Positions 13,974-20,525 of a stretch of DNA of 30,598 bases are shown piece after piece. A model generated the notes under the pieces. It searched no databases and was not told the origin of the DNA. It saw only the letters and a program-made list of their open reading frames with translations. This DNA comes from Ruminococcus sp. 210702-SL.1.03 (GTDB lineage Bacteria > Bacillota > Clostridia > Oscillospirales > Ruminococcaceae). The position numbers were made by a program, and so were the translations under genes. The stretch covers positions 1 through 30,598 of the forward strand of contig NZ_JAJCLZ010000025.1 of NCBI RefSeq assembly GCF_020559915.1, written 5' to 3'. Position 1 is the first letter of the stretch, and each line of letters opens with the position of its first letter.

Positions 13974-16311
13974 ATGCAGAAAATTGAACTGCGCGGGCTT
14001 TCAGCCTGCCATCTTCGCAGACCAGCGCGTACTCGCGGCAGCCTGTCTGCAAGATCATATCGCTGATGGAGTTTTCGGCGATGCGGCGGATTATCCTGCG
14101 CACGTCGCGCGCCTGAACGCTGCCGCTTTTGCTGACGCTCGTCATACATTCGTCCGCGACCGCGGCGGGGCATTCGGCAGAATAGCTCATGGTACAGCCG
14201 ATGGTAAGCAAGCGCGATTGCAGCAGGCAAAGCTCTCTTTCCGCCGCCTGCGTCAGCGAAGTTTTGTCCAGCGGGCGGAAAGTTATTATCTCGTCGATCC
14301 TGCCGAGCAGCTCGGGCGAGAGCAGCTTTTTCAGCTCAGCCATGCAAGCCTGCGATACGCCCTCGCCCGCACGCTCGCCGAAGCCGACGGTGTGACGGTT
14401 TTCCAGCTCCTTAACGCCCGCGTTGGTCGTCATAATGATGAACGTGTTCGCGAAGCTGACCTTGCGTCCCGCCGAGTCGGTAAGGCAGCCGTCCTCCAAA
14501 ATTTGCAGCAGCAGGTTGAAAATGTCGGGGTGCGCCTTTTCGATCTCGTCAAAAAGCACCACTGAGTATGGCTTGCGCCGCACCTGCTCGGTCAGCTTGC
14601 CGCCCTCCTCGAAGCCGACGTACCCCGGCGGCGCGCCGATCAGCCCCGAAACGCTGTGCCGCTCCATGTACTCCGACATATCGAGCTTTATCAGCGAATC
14701 TTCGCGCAGGAAGAGCTTTTCGGCGAGAGTTTTTGCGAGCAGGGTCTTGCCGACGCCGCTGCTGCCCATGAAAATGAAGCTCCCCGCGGGGCGCTCTTTG
14801 CCGCTCAGCCCCAGCCGCAGCCGCCGAACCGCCGCGCACACCTGCTCCACCGCCGCGCTTTGTCCGAAAACCTCGCCCTCGATCTCTTCTTCCAGGTGCA
14901 TCAGTCGCTCGCTTTCGTCCTTTGTCAGCTCGCCGCACGGGATACCTGTTCGGCGGGAGATTACTTTGCATATCGCGCTCTGCGATAGGGCAGGGCGGTG
15001 CAGCTCCTCAGCCGCCGCGGCAAGATACTCCTCGCGGCTGGCGCGCCCCGCGATGTAGTCCTCAAAAATGCGCTTGTTGTCCGCACGCTCGCCGCAAAGC
15101 TCCGCCGCCGTCATAGCGCAGGCTTCGTCAAGCAGGTCGATGGCTTTGTCGGGAAAATGCTGATCGTTTACATACCTGCCCGCCAACCGCACCGCCAGCC
15201 TGATCTCCTCATCGCCGATGTCAACGCCGTGGTGCGCCGCGTAACGCTCGCGCAGACCGAAAAGTATCTTCTCCGTTTCCTCCTCGCTCGGCTCTTCGAT
15301 GTTCACGCGCTGAAAACGCCTGTCTACTGCGCCGTCTTTCTCGATGGTCTTGCGGTACTCGGCGAATGTCGTCGCGCCGATTATTTTAAGCTGCCCGCGC
15401 GCCAGCGACGGCTTCAAGATGTTCGCTGCGTCGATAGCGCCCTCCGCCGCGCCCGCGCCCATTATGTTGTGCAGCTCGTCGATGAAAAGTATAACGTTGC
15501 CCGCGCTGACGGCTTCCTCGATGCAGTTTTTCAGCCGCTCTTCAAAGTCGCCACGGTATTTCGCGCCCGCCAGCAGGCTGGTGAGGTCAAGCTCGAAAAT
15601 GCGTTTGCCGACCAGTTGGCGCGGCACTTCGCCGTACATTATCCTGTGCGCCAGACCCTCCGCGATGGCGGTCTTGCCGACACCCGCTTCGCCGACCAAG
15701 CAGGGGTTGTTCTTGCGGCGGCGGCATAGTATCTCGGCGGTGCGCTGCAATTCCTCCTCGCGCCCTATCAGCGGGTCGAAGCCCATGCAGGCGGCGCGCG
15801 TCGTCAGCTCACGCCCGAACTGCTCGAGGTATTTCAGCTTCACTTTTGAATCGCAAGCGTCGGCGATAAGTTCGCTGCCGCCCACGCAGTCGGCGTGCAT
15901 TTTGTTGAGGTTCACGCCCATGCTTTTGAGCATTCTCACCGCGCAGCAGCGCCCCTGTTTCAGCATCGCTGCGAGGATAAATTCGCTGCCGCAGGGCGAT
16001 GTGCCAAAGCCCCCCGCAAGCTTCGCCGCGCCGCTGAGTATCGTCACGCACGATGGGGTGAGGTCGTTTTCCGTCATGCGGCAGGGTGTGCCGCGCCCGA
16101 TGATGTATTCCAGACGGTCCTCGGTCTTTTTGAGGTTAACGCCGTGTTTTTTGAGTATCTGCGAAGCGGTGCAGCCGCTCAGCCGCGTCATTGCAAGCAG
16201 CAGGTGCTCGCTGCCGACATATGTGTGTCCCCAAGCGCCCGCGCACTCAGCCGCCATCTGCGTTATCTCGCGCGCTTTGGGCGTAAAGCCCGACATTTCA
16301 AAGCCTGCCAT
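13972..16311 (-). CDS. clpC: ClpC-type AAA+ unfoldase (Clp protease ATP-binding subunit), stand-alone
   Basis: 779 aa, near the usual ClpC length. Two N-terminal Clp-N repeats (about 1-145); AAA domain 1 with Walker A GEAGVGKT (K213) and Walker B FIDELH; a short middle region; AAA domain 2 with Walker A GSSGVGKT (K522) and Walker B LFDEIEKAHPD. The ClpP-docking loop VGF is present at 642-644, so it should deliver unfolded substrates to ClpP. ATG 16311 follows AGGAG (16326-16322) with 10-nt spacing; an upstream TTG start at 16347 has no binding site. There is no ctsR, mcsA or mcsB nearby and no CtsR-type direct repeat, so this may be a paralog of the heat-shock ClpC. ClpA/ClpE-like naming is possible. 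The gene looks richer in G+C than its neighbours. Confidence 0.9.
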   Translation of the reverse strand: MAGFEMSGFTPKAREITQMAAECAGAWGHTYVGSEHLLLAMTRLSGCTASQILKKHGVNLKKTEDRLEYIIGRGTPCRMTENDLTPSCVTILSGAAKLAGGFGTSPCGSEFILAAMLKQGRCCAVRMLKSMGVNLNKMHADCVGGSELIADACDSKVKLKYLEQFGRELTTRAACMGFDPLIGREEELQRTAEILCRRRKNNPCLVGEAGVGKTAIAEGLAHRIMYGEVPRQLVGKRIFELDLTSLLAGAKYRGDFEERLKNCIEEAVSAGNVILFIDELHNIMGAGAAEGAIDAANILKPSLARGQLKIIGATTFAEYRKTIEKDGAVDRRFQRVNIEEPSEEETEKILFGLRERYAAHHGVDIGDEEIRLAVRLAGRYVNDQHFPDKAIDLLDEACAMTAAELCGERADNKRIFEDYIAGRASREEYLAAAAEELHRPALSQSAICKVISRRTGIPCGELTKDESERLMHLEEEIEGEVFGQSAAVEQVCAAVRRLRLGLSGKERPAGSFIFMGSSGVGKTLLAKTLAEKLFLREDSLIKLDMSEYMERHSVSGLIGAPPGYVGFEEGGKLTEQVRRKPYSVVLFDEIEKAHPDIFNLLLQILEDGCLTDSAGRKVSFANTFIIMTTNAGVKELENRHTVGFGERAGEGVSQACMAELKKLLSPELLGRIDEIITFRPLDKTSLTQAAERELCLLQSRLLTIGCTMSYSAECPAAVADECMTSVSKSGSVQARDVRRIIRRIAENSISDMILQTGCREYALVCEDGRLKARAVQFSA

Positions 16312-16404
16312 AGTATCAGCTCTCCTTTTCAAAAAAAGTTCCACCAATATAATTGACTGTACTTACTATCCTATGCAGCGGGCGGCGAAAAAATCACTTT
16401 ATAC

Positions 16405-16440
16405 AAAAACAGACCCTCGCCTACGAAAGGCAAGAGTCCG
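16405..16440 (-). terminator. Intrinsic terminator after trpB
   Basis: On the minus strand, a 13-bp stem (16440-16428 / 16422-16410, three G-U or wobble pairs) with a 5-nt loop, followed by five T (16409-16405). The promoter of the downstream ClpC-like gene must lie in the 60-90 bp beyond; none is convincing. Confidence 0.85.
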
Positions 16441-16468
16441 GATTTTTGTACTATTAGAAATTGGTCTA

Positions 16469-17842
16469 TCAGAGATCTACCTTAGGCAGACCCGCAAATC
16501 CTGCCGCAAGGTCGTCGTCGGTGGGTATGTAGTCACTCATTTCGCCGTCGTTGAACTTCTGATATGCTACCATGTCGAAGTAGCCCGTGCCGGTCAGACC
16601 GAAGAATATCGTCTTTTCTTCGCCAGTTTCCTTGCACTTCAGCGCTTCGTCGATGGCAACACGGATAGCGTGACTGCTCTCGGGGGCGGGAAGTATGCCC
16701 TCTACGCGCGCGAACTGCTCAGCCGCCGCGAAAACGCGCGTCTGCTCTACCGATCTTGCGGTCATCAGCTTGTCATCGTAAAGCTGCGAGAGTATCGAGC
16801 TCATGCCGTGGTATCTAAGTCCGCCTGCATGGTTTGCCGAGGGGATAAATCCGCTGCCGAGTGTGTACATTTTCGCGAGCGGGCAAACCATTCCCGTGTC
16901 GCAGAAGTCGTAAGCGTACTTGCCGCGGGTAAGGCTCGGGCAGGATGCAGGCTCTACTGCGATGAATTCGTAGTCAGCTTCGCCGCGCAGCTTTTCGCCC
17001 ATGAAAGGCGCGATAAGTCCGCCGAGGTTTGAGCCGCCGCCCGCGCAGCCGATTATAACGTCGGGTTTCACGCCGATCTTTTCAAACGCTTTTTTCGACT
17101 CCAGACCGATAATCGACTGGTGCAGAACTACCTGTGAAAGCACCGAGCCGAGAACGTAGCGGTAGCCTTCGCTGCCGGTTGCGGTCTCAACTGCTTCCGA
17201 GATAGCGCAGCCTAGGCTTCCCGTAGTGCCTGGGTGCTCGGCGAGTATCTTTCTGCCTACGTTCGTGGTGTCAGAGGGCGAGGGCGTTACAGAAGCGCCG
17301 TATGTCCTCATAACTTCGCGGCGGAAAGGCTTTTGCTCGTAGGAGCATTTTACCATGTAAACTTTGCAGTCGAGGCCGAGGTACGCGCACGCCATAGAAA
17401 GAGCCGTGCCCCACTGACCCGCGCCCGTTTCGGTCGTTACACCTTTCAGACCCTGCTTTTTAGCGTAGTAGGCCTGCGCGATGGCGCTGTTGAGCTTGTG
17501 GCTGCCTGATGTGTTGTTGCCCTCAAATTTGTAGTATATCTTCGCGGGCGTGCCGAGCGCTTTTTCAAGGCAGTAAGCGCGCACCAGCGGCGAGGGGCGG
17601 TACATCTTGTAAAACTCGAGTATTTCCTTGGGAATATCGAAGTAGGGGGTGGTGTCGTCCAGTTCCTGTTTTACCAGCTCGTCGCAGAAAACTACCGAAA
17701 GCTCTTCGGCGGTCATCGGCTTGAGCGTGCCGGGGTTGAGCAGGGGAGCGGGCTTGTTTTTCATGTCCGAGCGCAGGTTGTACCATTGCTTCGGCATTTC
17801 AGACTCATCAAGGTAAGTCTTGTAGGGAATATTTTTTTCCAT
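16469..17842 (-). CDS. trpB: Tryptophan synthase beta chain, TrpB2 type
   Basis: 457 aa, longer than TrpB1 (about 400) and typical of the TrpB2 branch. The PLP-binding lysine is K116 in SGSHKLNSA. The catalytic TETGAGQWG segment carries W where TrpB1 has H, and the phosphate-binding GGGSN loop is present. It condenses serine with indole to tryptophan, and TrpB2 enzymes usually act without TrpA or in indole salvage. No trpA, trpC or other trp gene is present here. ATG 17842 is chosen because GGAG (17852-17849) lies 6 nt upstream; a TTG four codons earlier overlaps that site. The leader of about 60 nt is too short for a T-box. Confidence 0.93.
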   Translation of the reverse strand: MEKNIPYKTYLDESEMPKQWYNLRSDMKNKPAPLLNPGTLKPMTAEELSVVFCDELVKQELDDTTPYFDIPKEILEFYKMYRPSPLVRAYCLEKALGTPAKIYYKFEGNNTSGSHKLNSAIAQAYYAKKQGLKGVTTETGAGQWGTALSMACAYLGLDCKVYMVKCSYEQKPFRREVMRTYGASVTPSPSDTTNVGRKILAEHPGTTGSLGCAISEAVETATGSEGYRYVLGSVLSQVVLHQSIIGLESKKAFEKIGVKPDVIIGCAGGGSNLGGLIAPFMGEKLRGEADYEFIAVEPASCPSLTRGKYAYDFCDTGMVCPLAKMYTLGSGFIPSANHAGGLRYHGMSSILSQLYDDKLMTARSVEQTRVFAAAEQFARVEGILPAPESSHAIRVAIDEALKCKETGEEKTIFFGLTGTGYFDMVAYQKFNDGEMSDYIPTDDDLAAGFAGLPKVDL

Positions 17843-17902
17843 AACAATCTCCAATCGTTAAATTACATAATAAAGCCTTGCATCAAGCGCTCTATTATAT
17901 CA

Positions 17903-17932
17903 ATTATACCATACTGTTAACTGTTTTGTCAA
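17903..17932 (-). promoter_or_regulatory. Promoter of trpB
   Basis: Minus-strand TTGACA at 17932-17927, 18-bp spacer, TATAAT at 17908-17903. A second TATAAT lies at 17897-17892. Confidence 0.82.
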
Positions 17933-17957
17933 TATATTGCCCAAAAATTTATAATAT

Positions 17958-18743
17958 TTATATCGCTGACATCGAGTTTACTTTGTAAGCCGAGGTCATT
18001 CGCTGCATCTCGCGTATCAGCGAGTCGGCGAGTATCATGATAAATTCGCGGTTGGTCGGCACGCCGCGGTCTTTCGAGTAGATGAATCCGAAATATTTGA
18101 CGTGCGCCTCATCGCTCGAATTGTTCCAGCAGCGCTTTATCACCGTGCGTATGCTGCGCTCCACGCTCGCGGTAGATACGTCGAACTGGTCTGCGATATA
18201 CGGATATATCGTCTTGCACATACTATCGGAATGTTTGAGGTCTGAAAGACACAGCGCCACCAGCGAGCTCTGCAAATATGCCGAACCCGTGTAATTCGCA
18301 GTAAAACATAGCTCATTGAGCGCGGTATGCACTATATTATCCGCTGTTTGATACAGCGTTTCGCGCGATATATAATCTTTTTTGACTATATCCACAGCGC
18401 TGTATTTCAGCTTTGCCAATATATCTGTGTGCTTATACATATTGTCGATGTAATATATATCTTTACATTCGCTATGTATATCGAAATATGGCGTGAACGG
18501 GTCGCAAAGTATATATACCTTTGTAATAGCGCTCTGCGCAGATATTTTGCGCACCAGCTCGCGGTATTCAAACGCCCCCTCCTCTATCAGAACGGCGAAT
18601 GGCGGCTGCGTCATACATTCCTGCAATATATCCAGCGGTTCTGCGGGACATACCTTAACACTTACGCCATTTTTAGTTAGCATATCAGCCAGTTTTCTCA
18701 TGTTTTCACTTTTGCTGCATAACAGCGCTTTCATCTCGACCAT
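17958..18743 (-). CDS. Spo0A-like response regulator with degenerate receiver
   Basis: 261 aa. The C-terminal part (about 150-245) matches the Spo0A effector domain: YPYIADQFDVSTASVERSIR aligns with the helix-turn-helix core YPDIAKKFNTTASRVERAIR, and PTNREFIMILADSL with PTNSEFIAMVADKL. The N-terminal part (about 1-125) has the size and alternating pattern of a receiver, but the phosphoacceptor position reads LIEEG (E54/E55) instead of LLD and the lysine of the last strand is not evident, so phosphorylation control is doubtful. It may be constitutively active or a sporulation-independent paralog. ATG 18743 follows GGGGGAAG with 7-nt spacing; a TTG at 18779 is too far upstream. It is monocistronic. 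Confidence 0.85.
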   Translation of the reverse strand: MVEMKALLCSKSENMRKLADMLTKNGVSVKVCPAEPLDILQECMTQPPFAVLIEEGAFEYRELVRKISAQSAITKVYILCDPFTPYFDIHSECKDIYYIDNMYKHTDILAKLKYSAVDIVKKDYISRETLYQTADNIVHTALNELCFTANYTGSAYLQSSLVALCLSDLKHSDSMCKTIYPYIADQFDVSTASVERSIRTVIKRCWNNSSDEAHVKYFGFIYSKDRGVPTNREFIMILADSLIREMQRMTSAYKVNSMSAI

Positions 18744-18817
18744 TTTCAAACTTCCCCCTAGAATTGTTGACAAATACAAAGCGTGTTTAAAAGTTTAATG
18801 GGTTAAATCCATAAACT

Positions 18818-18846
18818 ATTATATATATCTTTGACTTCGGTGTCAA
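18818..18846 (-). promoter_or_regulatory. Promoter of the Spo0A-like gene
   Basis: Minus-strand TTGACA at 18846-18841, 17-bp spacer, TATAAT at 18823-18818. The leader of about 70 nt contains TTTGTCAAC just before the ribosome binding site, a weak resemblance to a 0A box (TTTGTCGAA). Confidence 0.85.
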
Positions 18847-19026
18847 TGTGTTCACCAATAAATCATCGCACGGAACATAAAATAATCACAAAAGTTGCTG
18901 ATTTCTTGTGCAATATGCTGAATTTTCGACGTTACTGTATTTTCCAGTCGATATAAATTGATATTTGCAGCATATATTTGATATGTAAAATGCGTGTAAA
19001 TATATATAAACACAGATTTTACAAAC

Positions 19027-19080
19027 ATATATCCCGATATATTCTGCCCTGAATATCAAAATATATATCAAGATATATAT
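19027..19080. repeat. Two ATATATC-NN-GATATAT palindromes in an AT-rich intergenic region
   Basis: Perfect palindromes centred at 19034/19035 (ATATATC-CC-GATATAT) and 19070/19071 (core ATATATC-AA-GATATAT), 36 bp apart. More GATAT/ATATC half-sites are scattered through 18950-19060. The stretch 18850-19127 holds no gene that I can support. Confidence 0.5.
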
Positions 19081-19089
19081 AAAATACCA

Positions 19090-19124
19090 CATATGGTATC
19101 TGATAGCTTGCCAAATACCATATG
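19090..19124 (-). terminator. 10-bp inverted repeat, possible terminator of the TauE/SafE pair
   Basis: CATATGGTAT (19090-19099) pairs perfectly with ATACCATATG (19115-19124) around a 15-nt loop, 3 bp after the stop of the minus-strand gene ending at 19128. On that strand it is followed by TGGTATTTTATAT, a weak U-rich tract, so termination is plausible but not certain. Confidence 0.45.
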
Positions 19125-19127
19125 AGA

Positions 19128-19490
19128 TTATATATCCCTACTTTTCGGCTTTTCAGAGAGCATTTTCATTCCCATTATCAGCACAAATGCTCCAAACAGC
19201 TTTCTTGATATATCTCCGTCAATCTTCATCGCGATATTTGCCGATATTATCGCCGTCACCGCGCCTGCGAGCATGGCGTGGAGCGCGCTTTTCCAGTCTA
19301 CCAGTCTGTTTCGGGTGTGAAGCCCCACCGCGCACGCCGCCGCGGGTATGAAGAAAACCAGATTTATGCCTTGTGCCGCCTGCTGACTCACACCCGCAAA
19401 CACTGTCAGATATATTATCAGAAACGAGCCGCCGCCCAGCCCCATCGCCGCTGCCATTCCCGCCAAAAATGCTACCGCCGTAACCGCCAT
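19128..19490 (-). CDS. TauE/SafE-family permease, half-size, second half
   Basis: 120 aa with about four hydrophobic helices. The N-terminal helix carries the GLGGGSF motif of the TauE/SafE (former DUF81) repeat, followed by the QGINLVFF stretch. Usual members are about 250 aa and contain two such repeats in one chain; here each repeat has its own gene. Members export sulfite, sulfoacetate or related anions; the substrate here is unknown. ATG 19490 is chosen over GTG 19499 because AGGTGAGG sits at proper distance from the ATG. It follows the first half-gene after a 10-bp gap, so the two are co-translated and probably assemble together. Confidence 0.85.
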   Translation of the reverse strand: MAVTAVAFLAGMAAAMGLGGGSFLIIYLTVFAGVSQQAAQGINLVFFIPAAACAVGLHTRNRLVDWKSALHAMLAGAVTAIISANIAMKIDGDISRKLFGAFVLIMGMKMLSEKPKSRDI

Positions 19491-19500
19491 TTTCCGCACC

Positions 19501-19869
19501 TCACCTAATTATCATGCGCACGCCGAAATATATCATCACCGCCGCGAATAGCCGTTTGACCAGCAGGGGAGATGCCTTTTTCAGCGCCGCCGAACCGACG
19601 ATCACCCCTGCCAATCCGCCCGGCAGGTATCTCGCCGCTTCTCGCAGGTCAAGGCTGCCGTTTTTCATGTACACCGCCGCGCTGACAACGCTCAGCGGAA
19701 GCATTATCGCGAGGGAGGTCGCGTGCGCTTTTTTCGTTTCCAATCCGCCGCTTTCCAGCGCGGGCACGCTCAGCAGTCCGCCGCCTGAGCCGAAAAAGCC
19801 GTTCGCCGCGCCGCCCGCCGCCCCCGCGAGTACCGCCCGCAAAGTCTGCGCCGTGAATATTTTCCGCAT
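19501..19869 (-). CDS. TauE/SafE-family permease, half-size, first half
   Basis: 122 aa, about four membrane helices. The first helix has the family motif GFFGSGGGLLSVPAL, followed by the ATSLAIMLPLSVVSAAVY segment. Like its neighbour it is one TauE/SafE repeat in a separate gene. ATG 19869 is preceded by AGAGGTGA with 7-nt spacing, and that site forms the 3' arm of a terminator hairpin (19870-19906); the start codon follows the T tract directly. No other promoter is visible between khpA and this gene, so expression likely depends on read-through from the SRP operon. Confidence 0.85.
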   Translation of the reverse strand: MRKIFTAQTLRAVLAGAAGGAANGFFGSGGGLLSVPALESGGLETKKAHATSLAIMLPLSVVSAAVYMKNGSLDLREAARYLPGGLAGVIVGSAALKKASPLLVKRLFAAVMIYFGVRMIIR

Positions 19870-19906
19870 AAAAAAATCACCTCTAGCTATTATTGCCAAA
19901 GGTGAT
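19870..19906 (-). terminator. Terminator hairpin whose 3' arm contains the Shine-Dalgarno of the TauE/SafE gene
   Basis: On the minus strand, ATCACCT (19906-19900), a 17-nt loop, AGGTGAT (19882-19876) and then T to 19870, immediately followed by ATG 19869. It ends the ylxM-ffh-rpsP-khpA operon. In read-through RNA the same stem would sequester AGGTGA, the ribosome binding site. Confidence 0.7.
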
Positions 19907-19930
19907 ATTTTTATACTTATCGTGATCTGC

Positions 19931-20164
19931 TTAGTCGATCTCGACCATTATCTTCTGGTCGATGCGCGAAGCGCCCGCTCTCATTACCACGCGGATAGCT
20001 TTGGCGATCCTGCCCTGCTTTCCGATAACTCTGCCCATGTCGTTTTCGGCAACGTGCAGGTGGTAAACGATAACGCCCTCTTCATTTTCGGGATCAACGG
20101 AAACGCTTACAGCGTCTTTATTTTCTACCAGCTCGCAGGCTATGGTTTTGAGTAGTTCTTCCAT
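19931..20164 (-). CDS. khpA: KH-domain RNA-binding protein KhpA
   Basis: 77 aa, the usual size of KhpA (YlqC). It has a single KH fold with the GxxG loop GKQG in VIGKQGRIAKAIR (about 46-58). KhpA works with KhpB as a small RNA-binding dimer linked to cell-wall and division control in Firmicutes. ATG 20164 follows AAAGGA. It is the last gene of the SRP operon, 60 bp after rpsP, with a small hairpin (20189-20210) in the gap. Confidence 0.93.
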   Translation of the reverse strand: MEELLKTIACELVENKDAVSVSVDPENEEGVIVYHLHVAENDMGRVIGKQGRIAKAIRVVMRAGASRIDQKIMVEID

Positions 20165-20188
20165 GCGATACCGTTCCTTTCAAAATAA

Positions 20189-20210
20189 TTCGCCGACTGC
20201 TGCCGGCGAA
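20189..20210 (-). terminator. Weak hairpin between rpsP and khpA
   Basis: 7-bp stem TTCGCCG / CGGCGAA with an 8-nt loop. On the minus strand it is followed by TTATTTT, a poor U-tract. It may attenuate khpA or mark an mRNA processing point. Confidence 0.4.
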
Positions 20211-20224
20211 AGGGTTTGGGGCTA

Positions 20225-20467
20225 TCAGATAGTTCCGTTCTTCTTCAGCAGAGCCTTTACTCTGTCGGTAGGCTGTGCGCCGTTAGCGATCCAGGTCTTT
20301 ACCTTCTCGTCGTCAAGCTTGAGAACGATAGGATCCTTGGTAGGATCATAGTAGCCGATCTCCTCGATGAAACGTCCATCTCTGGGGTATCTGGAATCAG
20401 CAACAACTATTCTGTAAAAAGGAGCTTTCTTAGCGCCCATTCTTCTCAGTCTGATCTTTACTGCCAT
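20225..20467 (-). CDS. rpsP: 30S ribosomal protein S16
   Basis: 80 aa, normal length, starting [20 protein letters not shown] with the conserved [22 protein letters not shown] 20467 follows GGAGGTGA with 8-nt spacing; in-frame codons further upstream have no binding site. It sits between ffh and khpA as in most Firmicutes. Confidence 0.98.
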   Translation of the reverse strand: MAVKIRLRRMGAKKAPFYRIVVADSRYPRDGRFIEEIGYYDPTKDPIVLKLDDEKVKTWIANGAQPTDRVKALLKKNGTI

Positions 20468-20525
20468 TTTAAATTCACCTCCATCATCATACTTTTTGTA
20501 TTTAAGCCGCAAAGCGGTTCAAATC

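Noticed and set aside
15344..17032. Long plus-strand ORF spanning the ClpC-like gene and trpB
   Set aside because: It is antisense to two clear genes and crosses their terminator and spacer; its composition is typical of a shadow frame.
17843..17902. T-box or tryptophan leader before trpB
   Set aside because: Only about 60 nt lie between promoter and ATG, with no specifier or T-box sequence.
18755..18770. 0A box for autoregulation of the Spo0A-like gene
   Set aside because: TTTGTCAAC differs from TTTGTCGAA at key positions and lies in the leader; too weak to annotate separately.
19128..19869. Frameshifted pseudogene of a full-length TauE/SafE
   Set aside because: Each half has its own start codon and good ribosome binding site, and complete four-helix repeat; a frameshift would not create these.
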